A stretch of DNA of 10,591 nucleotides, taken from positions 1 through 10,591 of the forward strand of contig CAIYSH010000426.1 in NCBI GenBank assembly GCA_903928755.1, given 5' to 3'. Shown here piece after piece: positions 5,797-10,591 of the stretch (positions are counted from its first letter, which is position 1; each line of letters opens with the position of its first letter). The position numbers and the translations under genes are program-made. This DNA is from an uncultured Alphaproteobacteria bacterium (GTDB lineage Bacteria; Pseudomonadota; Alphaproteobacteria; Caulobacterales; Caulobacteraceae). A model generated the notes under the pieces. It saw only the letters and a list, made by a program, of their open reading frames with translations, had not been told where the DNA came from and made no database searches.

Positions 5797-6666
5797 ATGT
5801 TTCAGATAATCGGTATTGTCCTGCTGTTTGGCCTGGTGTTCGGCAGTTACATCATGACGGGCGGGAACATGGGGGTGATCCTGCATGCCGCGCCGCATGA
5901 AATGATGGCGATCGGCGGTGCTGGCGTGGCGAGTTTCCTGATCTCCAATTCCATGACGGTCATCAAGGGCTGTGCCTCCGGCATGGGCAAGATCTTCGGC
6001 GGGCCGAGCTGGAAGGCTGCCGACTATCGCGACCTGCTGTCCCTGCTGTTCATGTTGACCAAGACCATGAAGTCAAAGGGTGTCATCGCCCTGGAAAGCC
6101 ACATCGAGAACCCCCACGACTCCTCGATCTTCTCCCGGTATCCGAAGATCATGAAGGACCATTTCGCCATCGATTTCATCTGCGACACCCTGCGGATGAT
6201 GACCATGAACCTGGAAGATCCCCATCAGGTCGAAGACGCCATGGAAAAGCAGCTGGAAAAGCATCACCATGAGGCCCTTCACCCGGCGCATGCCATCCAG
6301 TCACTGGCGGATGCCTTGCCCGCCCTGGGTATCGTTGCTGCCGTTCTCGGGGTCATCAAGACCATGGGTTCGATCACCGAGCCGCCGGAAGTCCTGGGTG
6401 AAATGATCGGCAGCGCCCTCGTCGGCACCTTCCTCGGGGTCTTCCTGGCCTATGGTTTGGTGGCCCCCTTCGCCTCGCGCCTGACCGGCGTGGTCGAGGA
6501 AGACGGTGCCTTCTACAAGATCATCCAGTCCGTCCTGGTCGCCCACCTGCACGGCAATGCCGCTCAGATCTCGGTTGAAATCGGCAGAGGCAGCGTGCCG
6601 TCTGCCTCCCAGCCGAGTTTTGCCGAGTTGGAGCAGGCGCTTTCTGAAGTCCCGGCCGCAGGCTAA
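5797..6666 (+). CDS. motA: Flagellar motor stator protein MotA
   Basis: This 289-residue protein matches MotA over its whole length. With MotB it forms the MotA5B2 stator unit, which converts proton flow into flagellar torque. Helices lie at about 1-20 and 34-55; the cytoplasmic domain spans about 60-165 and holds the torque-generating region around KTMKSKGVIALESHIENP (89-106). Helices 3 and 4 lie at about 170-192 and 203-228. The two conserved channel prolines are present as P175 (ADALPALG) and P224 (LVAPFAS), equivalent to P173 and P222 of E. coli. The C-terminal tail is soluble. No motB follows; in Caulobacter crescentus motA and motB are also unlinked, so this is expected. The start MFQIIGIVLLFG fits the family. 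The TAA overlaps the purK stop on the other strand. Expression is probably flagellar-cascade or CtrA dependent, by analogy only. Confidence 0.95.
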   Translation: MFQIIGIVLLFGLVFGSYIMTGGNMGVILHAAPHEMMAIGGAGVASFLISNSMTVIKGCASGMGKIFGGPSWKAADYRDLLSLLFMLTKTMKSKGVIALESHIENPHDSSIFSRYPKIMKDHFAIDFICDTLRMMTMNLEDPHQVEDAMEKQLEKHHHEALHPAHAIQSLADALPALGIVAAVLGVIKTMGSITEPPEVLGEMIGSALVGTFLGVFLAYGLVAPFASRLTGVVEEDGAFYKIIQSVLVAHLHGNAAQISVEIGRGSVPSASQPSFAELEQALSEVPAAG

Positions 6667-7736
6667 TCCGGCATCCGCCGGTTCGCATGACCCATCTTCC
6701 GGCCGGCCTTGGCTTTGCGCTTCCCGTAGACGTGTAACCGCGTCCCGGATTCTGCGCCCAGTTTCGCCCAATCCGAAATATCATCGCCCAGCAGGTTTTC
6801 CATCTCGATCTGCGCGTGGGCATGGGTGGGGCCAAGCGGCCATCCCGCTATGGCCCGGACATGCTGCTCAAACTGGTCGACATCGCATCCGTCCTGCGTC
6901 CAGTGGCCGGTATTGTGGACCCGCGGTGCGATCTCGTTGACCAGGAGTTGGCCGTCCGCCAGTTCGAACAGCTCGATCCCGATGACGCCGACATAGTCGA
7001 GGCCTGTCAGAATCCGGGTGGCGATGCGTTCAGCCTGCTCTTCCACCGCCTCGGAGACCGTTGCTGGTGCCAGTGTGCGACGAAGGACGCCACCCTCATG
7101 ATGGTTTTCGCCAAGGGGGTAGATCGCGACGTCTCCAGTCCGGCCGCGGGCGGCTATGACCGAGAGCTCACGGACAAAGGCGGCGGGAGCCTCGACAATC
7201 ACCGGCCTGTTGCCCAGGGCATGAAAAACCGCCTCTGCATTGGCCAGGTGTTCCACCCAGGACTGGCCCTTGCCATCATAACCATCCCGCCGGGTCTTCA
7301 TCAGGCAGGGAAAGCCGATCTGCTCTGCGGCCTGTCGTGCGCCCTCGGGGGTATCGGCTTCGGCAAATGCGACAGTCGGAACCCCCGCCGCGTTCAGGAA
7401 GGTTTTTTCGGCCACGCGGTCCTGGGCGGTTGCCAGGGCGCGGGCACACGGGGCGGTTTCGACACCGAGCTCTGCCAGGATTTCAAGGGCCCGGGCCGGG
7501 ACGTTTTCGAATTCAAAAGTCACGACGTCAGCCCGGCGCGCCAGTTCCGTCAGGCCCTCGCGATCCTCATAGGGCGTCGTGATCACATGGGCACTGACCC
7601 TCGCGGCGGGACAGTCAGGTTCCGGTTCCAGTATGACAACATCAAAGCCGAGCCTTGCCGCAGCCAGGGCCAGCATGCGTCCAAGCTGGCCACCGCCGAG
7701 AATCCCGAGGGTTGAGCCGGGGGGGAGGGGGATCAT
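6663..7736 (-). CDS. purK: N5-carboxyaminoimidazole ribonucleotide synthase (ATP-grasp)
   Basis: PurK converts 5-aminoimidazole ribonucleotide, ATP and bicarbonate to N5-CAIR, a cytoplasmic step of de novo purine synthesis. The 357-residue protein opens with a Rossmann-like nucleotide loop, GILGGGQLGRM (11-21). It has the FEFENVP motif (74-80), the ATP-grasp glycine loop RRDGYDGKGQ (149-158), and the C-terminal signature NEIAPRVHNTGHWT (267-280), which carries metal and substrate ligands; it ends in a conserved GRKMGH segment. Length is typical. The ATG at 7734-7736 begins seven bases after the purE TGA-containing codon ends (gap 7737-7744), and only a weak ribosome site is visible, so coupling to purE translation is likely. 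The stop overlaps that of motA by four bases on opposite strands. Confidence 0.96.
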   Translation of the reverse strand: MIPLPPGSTLGILGGGQLGRMLALAAARLGFDVVILEPEPDCPAARVSAHVITTPYEDREGLTELARRADVVTFEFENVPARALEILAELGVETAPCARALATAQDRVAEKTFLNAAGVPTVAFAEADTPEGARQAAEQIGFPCLMKTRRDGYDGKGQSWVEHLANAEAVFHALGNRPVIVEAPAAFVRELSVIAARGRTGDVAIYPLGENHHEGGVLRRTLAPATVSEAVEEQAERIATRILTGLDYVGVIGIELFELADGQLLVNEIAPRVHNTGHWTQDGCDVDQFEQHVRAIAGWPLGPTHAHAQIEMENLLGDDISDWAKLGAESGTRLHVYGKRKAKAGRKMGHANRRMPD

Positions 7737-7744
7737 GACAGGTT

Positions 7745-8239
7745 TCAGGCGTCTTCCACCGACTCGGCCACACTGGCGGTCAGGGCGGCCCGAAACCCCG
7801 CCAGCCTTGTGGCAAGGTCAGGGTCTGCCAGGGCCAGAATCTGGGCTGCCAGAATGCCGGCATTCCGTGCGCCCGCTTCGCCTATGGCCAGGGTTGCGAC
7901 AGGAATGCCCGCCGGCATCTGGACGATGGACAACAGGCTGTCCATGCCCTTCAGCGCCCTGGATTCAACGGGAACGCCCAATACGGGCAGGTCTGTGAGG
8001 GCGGCGGTCATGCCCGGCAGATGGGCGGCACCGCCAGCCCCGGCGATGATGACCTTGAAACCGGCAGCCTTTGCTCCCCGCGCAAAGGCAAACATGCGCT
8101 CAGGTGTCCGGTGGGCCGAAACCACCCTGGCTTCCCAGGCTATGCCCAGGGCGGTGAGATTTTCGGCTGCGCCCTTGAGGGTCGGCCAGTCGGATCGGCT
8201 GCCCATGATGATGGCGACAGGCGCGGACGAAGCGCTCAT
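7745..8239 (-). CDS. purE: N5-CAIR mutase, class I PurE
   Basis: PurE moves the carboxyl group of N5-CAIR to C4, giving CAIR, directly after PurK. The 164-residue product has all class I signatures: IMGSRSDWPT (11-20), the catalytic-histidine segment SAHRTPERM (41-49; H43 matches H45 of E. coli), AGAGGAAHLPGM (66-77) and GVPVESRALKGMDSLLSIVQMP (split: GVPVESRALKG, MDSLLSIVQMP; 88-109). The frame stays open upstream to 8464, but the true start is the ATG at 8237-8239: it gives the family's usual 160-170 residues, and the upstream residues show no similarity to PurE. The ribosome site is weak (AGGG within a leader stem). It is the first gene of a purE-purK operon and is divergent from a diguanylate cyclase. 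Confidence 0.95.
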   Translation of the reverse strand: MSASSAPVAIIMGSRSDWPTLKGAAENLTALGIAWEARVVSAHRTPERMFAFARGAKAAGFKVIIAGAGGAAHLPGMTAALTDLPVLGVPVESRALKGMDSLLSIVQMPAGIPVATLAIGEAGARNAGILAAQILALADPDLATRLAGFRAALTASVAESVEDA

Positions 8240-8242
8240 GAG

Positions 8243-8273
8243 GTGCAGGCCCTGATTCAAGAGGCCTGAGCAC
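8243..8273 (-). promoter_or_regulatory. Stem-loop over the purE ribosome-binding region
   Basis: In the purE leader the arms GTG+CAGGCC and GGCCTG+CAC pair over nine bases with a two-base bulge and an 11-base loop (plus-strand 8243-8251 with 8263-8268 and 8271-8273). The stem ends three bases before the ATG and contains the only AGGG-like ribosome site, so it should lower or control translation initiation. A GATTC (CcrM) site falls in the loop. No T-run follows, so it is not an intrinsic terminator. Confidence 0.45.
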
Positions 8274-8283
8274 TTTCCAATCC

Positions 8284-8297
8284 GACCACCCGTGGTC
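8284..8297. promoter_or_regulatory. Palindrome GACCACCCGTGGTC in the purE leader
   Basis: Two perfect six-base arms, GACCAC and GTGGTC, flank CC. The site lies just downstream of the predicted purE start point, where either an operator or a short RNA hairpin would affect purE expression. I do not know a regulator with this target. Confidence 0.35.
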
Positions 8298-8331
8298 AAC
8301 AACCGGCAAATGCTCTGGCGGAAAGCGGCGG

Positions 8332-8359
8332 AGTATAGGGGCAGCCTTTGCGTGAGCAA
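8332..8359 (-). promoter_or_regulatory. Candidate purEK promoter
   Basis: On the minus strand a good -10 box, TATACT (8332-8337, 5/6), lies 16 bases from a poor -35, TTGCTC (8354-8359, 3/6). Transcription would start near 8325, giving a leader of about 86 bases that contains both inverted repeats listed above. Confidence 0.45.
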
Positions 8360-8376
8360 CCGATGAGGGTTAGGAT
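8348..8376 (+). promoter_or_regulatory. Candidate promoter of the diguanylate cyclase gene
   Basis: TTGCGT (8348-8353) and TAGGAT (8371-8376) are 17 bases apart, but match consensus only at 3/6 and 4/6. The region overlaps the candidate purE promoter back to back. A GATTC CcrM site (8374-8378) overlaps the -10, and a second (8401-8405) lies just before the ribosome site GGATGG (8407-8412). A hairpin, CAGCAA/TTGCTG with a five-base loop (8385-8401), would fill most of the short leader. Confidence 0.25.
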
Positions 8377-8417
8377 TCGCCCAACAGCAAGCGAATTGCT
8401 GATTCTGGATGGGTTGA

Positions 8418-9140
8418 ATGAAGGTCTCTGGTGCCCGCAACGAACCGTTTTCGACGATCCGCAAACGTGCCCTGGCTCAGGCCGGTGCCTATGCGACGTC
8501 AAACGTCGCCCCGCCGACGGACAAGACGGCCTTCCTGGGGCTGAGCGAAGCCGACATGACTCCAGCCGTTCAGGGGGCCATCAAGACCCTGCTGACCGAG
8601 GTGGATGATCTGCGTGGCGAGGTGGCCCGGCTCAAGGTCCGCCTGGCCGAGGTCGAGGAACTTGCCGACAGGGACCCGCTTACGCCTGCGCTGAACCGCC
8701 GGGCCTTCATGCGGGAACTGGGCCGGATCCGGACCTTTGCCCAGCGCTATGGCTCACCGGCCAGTCTTGTCTATTTCGACCTTGATGATTTCCGGAGCGT
8801 CAATGAGCGGTTCGGTCATGCCGCCGGGGATGCCGCCCTGCAGGCTGTGGCGCAAAGGCTGGCGGGAAGCGTACGGGAAAGTGACCTTGTGGCGCGAATG
8901 GGCGGTGACGAGTTCGCGGTCGTTCTTGTGCAGGCCGATCTCGCCACGGCAGAGGTCAAGGCCAGTGCCCTCGCCCAGACCATCGAGACCAGCCCCATCC
9001 GTTTCGGCGACTGGTCAGCCCCCCTTCATATTTCCTATGGGGTGATCGAGATTACGGCGGACACCGATCCTGAAACCCTGCTGGCCCAGGCGGATGCCGC
9101 CATGTTCGCCCGCAAGCGCGAGCGCCGGGCGGCGAGCTAG
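8418..9140 (+). CDS. Soluble diguanylate cyclase (GGDEF) with N-terminal coiled coil
   Basis: The 240-residue protein makes cyclic di-GMP from two GTP. There is no signal or membrane helix, so it is cytoplasmic. Residues 1-50 resemble no domain I know; about 55-83 form a heptad-like coiled coil (LLTEVDDLRGEVARLKVRLAEVEEL) that probably drives the dimerisation cyclases need. The GGDEF domain starts at DPLTPALNRRAF (86-97) and includes FDLDDF with metal ligand D121, substrate-contact N129 and D138 (GHAAGD). The signature GGDEF is intact at 162-166, and an RESD inhibitory I-site (R153-D156) lies exactly five residues before it, so an active, feedback-inhibited enzyme is expected. The family often has ND where this has NE (129-130). 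The ATG at 8418 follows GGATGG. It is divergent from purEK, and its TAG overlaps the protease stop. Confidence 0.92.
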   Translation: MKVSGARNEPFSTIRKRALAQAGAYATSNVAPPTDKTAFLGLSEADMTPAVQGAIKTLLTEVDDLRGEVARLKVRLAEVEELADRDPLTPALNRRAFMRELGRIRTFAQRYGSPASLVYFDLDDFRSVNERFGHAAGDAALQAVAQRLAGSVRESDLVARMGGDEFAVVLVQADLATAEVKASALAQTIETSPIRFGDWSAPLHISYGVIEITADTDPETLLAQADAAMFARKRERRAAS

Positions 9141-10591
9141 ACAAACGACAGCCAGGCTCCGGTCAGGGTCGCGGCCTGGACCCCCACAAGGATAATCTGA
9201 CCGCCGCCGCCCATGCTGATCACGGTATCTGCCCCAACCTGAACCAGTGCATAGAGGGTCCCGACATCCAGGACGATCCGGTCGCCTTCGCTCCGGCTGA
9301 AATCCAGGATCCGGTCAATACCGGCATCCCCAAAGCTGTGGAAGGTATCGGCACCAATGCCCCCGACCAGGGTATCGTCTCCCCGGTCCCCTGAGAGCCA
9401 GTCATTGTCGGAACTGCCTGACAGGCTGTCATTGCCCTGGCCCCCGCGCATGATGTCCGCACCCTGGCCGCCGAGGCAGGTATCGTCGCCGAGATTGCCG
9501 TAGACAATGTCATCGCCATTTTCTCCGTAGAGAAAGTCATTGTCCTTGCCGCCGACCACCCAGTCGGCACCGTCGCCGCCATAGCAGGTGTCATTGCCGG
9601 TATTGCCATTGATGTCGTCGAAGTTCAGGCTGCCGACCAGGATGTCATTTCCGGCGTCGCCCCGCAGATAGCTGTTGCCTTCACTGCCGTAGATCGAGTC
9701 GTCCCCGGCCCCGCCGAATATGGTGTCGTCGCCGAGACGCCCGTTGAGGGAGTTGTTCAGGTCGTTGCCGGTGATGCTGTCGGCATTATAGCCGCCAATG
9801 GCATTTTCGATATTGGTGCCCATCGCAATGGCCACATTGCCGGAATAGCCGCCGACATCCGAAAAATAGCCGGGGCGAAGATCGATGACCTGTTTGCTGA
9901 TGTATTCTGAAAAGTCGAAGGTGTCATTTCCGCCGGCGTCCCAGACGGCGAACTGTGCCGCGGACCCATTGGTCGCCAGGACGAACCAGGGCCGGTCCGC
10001 ATTCGAGTTGAAACCATAGACCGTATTGCCGGTCCGGGTGGTCATGTTGGAACCATAGATCTGCTGGATCGCCGCAATATCGTCCAGCAGGGGTGCCGCA
10101 GAATAGCCAGGCAGGCTGGCGCCCGTACTCGACCCGGCAAAATAGCTCATCACCGTATATTGCCGACTGTCCTCGTAATATTCGGCATTTACGGCATAGG
10201 TCAGGGTCTCGGTTGCCGATGCGTCATAGGCCCCCGGATGACCAAGCCCGATCGTGTGACCCAGTTCATGGACCAGAACCAGCCCGCCATAGTTTCCGAC
10301 GGTGGGGCTCTCGTTATAGCTTTTTGTAATATCGACCCAGAGGTCGCCATCATTTGAGGCAATGTTCTGGTTTCCCGGGTAGAAGGCGAAGGCTGCGGCT
10401 CCGGCCGCGCCTGACGAATAATTGCCGAGCAGCATGGAGGCATTGTCAGAATAGGCAGCCTCACCGCCGGTTCCCGATCCCACTCTGACAAAGTGGATAT
10501 TGGCCACATCGGACCAGCCCTTGAGCGCCAGTTCCGCCTGATTGATCTGGGCCGAATTGAATCGCGTGAACCCCGCGATGTCAGATGGATA
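9137..10591 (-). CDS. SapA/serralysin-like secreted RTX zinc metalloprotease, C-terminal part
   Basis: The frame is open to the right edge, so the N-terminus is missing; 484 residues are present. The fragment begins in the M10B catalytic domain (FNSAQINQAELALKGWSDVANIHF, here broken: FNSAQINQAELA, LKGWSDVANIHF). The zinc site HELGHTIGLGHP lies at about 10235-10270, with a Met-turn VMSYF (about 10139-10153) whose Tyr is the extra ligand of serralysins. About 15 tandem RTX nonapeptides (GGxGxDxUx) run from about 9748 down to 9332 and would bind Ca2+ as a beta-roll. A Peptidase_M10_C segment (DRILDFSRSEGDRIVLD) follows, and the hydrophobic end WLSFV fits an uncleaved type I secretion signal. In Caulobacter SapA of this family trims the S-layer protein RsaA. 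No transporter genes are in view. Two cysteines in the repeats are unusual. Confidence 0.93.
   Translation of the reverse strand, partial: YPSDIAGFTRFNSAQINQAELALKGWSDVANIHFVRVGSGTGGEAAYSDNASMLLGNYSSGAAGAAAFAFYPGNQNIASNDGDLWVDITKSYNESPTVGNYGGLVLVHELGHTIGLGHPGAYDASATETLTYAVNAEYYEDSRQYTVMSYFAGSSTGASLPGYSAAPLLDDIAAIQQIYGSNMTTRTGNTVYGFNSNADRPWFVLATNGSAAQFAVWDAGGNDTFDFSEYISKQVIDLRPGYFSDVGGYSGNVAIAMGTNIENAIGGYNADSITGNDLNNSLNGRLGDDTIFGGAGDDSIYGSEGNSYLRGDAGNDILVGSLNFDDINGNTGNDTCYGGDGADWVVGGKDNDFLYGENGDDIVYGNLGDDTCLGGQGADIMRGGQGNDSLSGSSDNDWLSGDRGDDTLVGGIGADTFHSFGDAGIDRILDFSRSEGDRIVLDVGTLYALVQVGADTVISMGGGGQIILVGVQAATLTGAWLSFV
9332..9748 (-). repeat. RTX nonapeptide repeat tract
   Basis: About 15 consecutive nine-residue units (27 bases each) of the form GGxGxDxUx lie within the protease. 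Examples are GGAGDDSIY, GNLGDDTCL and GDRGDDTLV. Several units are degenerate (GSLNFDDIN, GSEGNSYLR). Repetition is at the protein level; the DNA copies have diverged. Confidence 0.85.

Noticed and set aside
6668..6681. CCGGC/GCCGG hairpin just after the motA stop as a terminator
   Set aside because: The stem is only five base pairs with no T-run on either strand, and it is explained by purK C-terminal codons.
6816..7715. 299-codon plus-strand frame opposite purK
   Set aside because: purK has complete ATP-grasp signatures on the other strand; this frame has no motif or ribosome site.
8240..8464. 75-residue N-terminal extension of PurE
   Set aside because: The extra residues do not resemble PurE, cross the predicted promoter and overlap the divergent cyclase start; the ATG at 8239 gives the normal length.
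9332..9748. Evenly spaced repeats as a possible CRISPR array
   Set aside because: The 27-base periodicity translates into RTX nonapeptides and the DNA copies are diverged, with no constant repeat/unique spacer pattern.

Overview
The window reads as a chromosomal segment of an alphaproteobacterium of the order Caulobacterales (Caulobacter, Phenylobacterium, Brevundimonas or a close relative; the genus cannot be settled from sequence alone). Support: a near-canonical GapR nucleoid protein, a TacA-type sigma-54 activator next to it, a MotA encoded without MotB, a SapA-like RTX metalloprotease, the 41-residue L36 form, high GC, and GANTC (CcrM methylation) sites concentrated between genes. No insertion sequence, phage gene, CRISPR array, tRNA or rRNA was seen, and this looks like core chromosome rather than an accessory island.

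Layout, left to right. 1-231 (-) is the N-terminus of a PQQ-dependent alcohol dehydrogenase with a lipoprotein-type signal. 494-1987 (+) is a TacA-like response regulator. 1984-2951 (-) holds rpmJ (L36), a hairpin terminator, gapR, and a small basic protein of unknown function that starts on a TTG overlapping the gapR stop. 3109-4377 (+) is an MltB-family lytic transglycosylase lipoprotein. 4378-5721 (-) is a 12-TM MFS exporter. 5797-6666 (+) is motA. 6663-8239 (-) is the purE-purK pair of de novo purine synthesis. 8418-9140 (+) is a soluble diguanylate cyclase. 9137-10591 (-) is the C-terminal part of a serralysin/SapA-type secreted protease whose N-terminus lies beyond the window.

Transcription units alternate strand nearly throughout. 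All four convergent gene pairs meet with overlapping or abutting stop codons (CTAA, TGATCA, CTAA, CTAG), while the non-coding DNA sits in the divergent gaps and one gap between rpmJ and gapR. Candidate promoters lie in the divergent gaps; the best is TTGACT-N17-TATACG for rpmJ, whose -35 box overlaps a GANTC site. The purE leader carries a 9-bp stem ending three bases before the start codon.

Functionally, several genes fit the swarmer-to-stalked life cycle: TacA (polar and stalk programme), MotA (flagellar stator), a c-di-GMP synthase, GapR (supercoil-binding nucleoid protein), an envelope transglycosylase and an S-layer-type protease. The rest is housekeeping (L36, PurE/PurK) or metabolism and transport (PQQ dehydrogenase, MFS). 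I found no convincing new defence or mobile system. The least-described elements are the basic ORF coupled to gapR and the structured purE leader.
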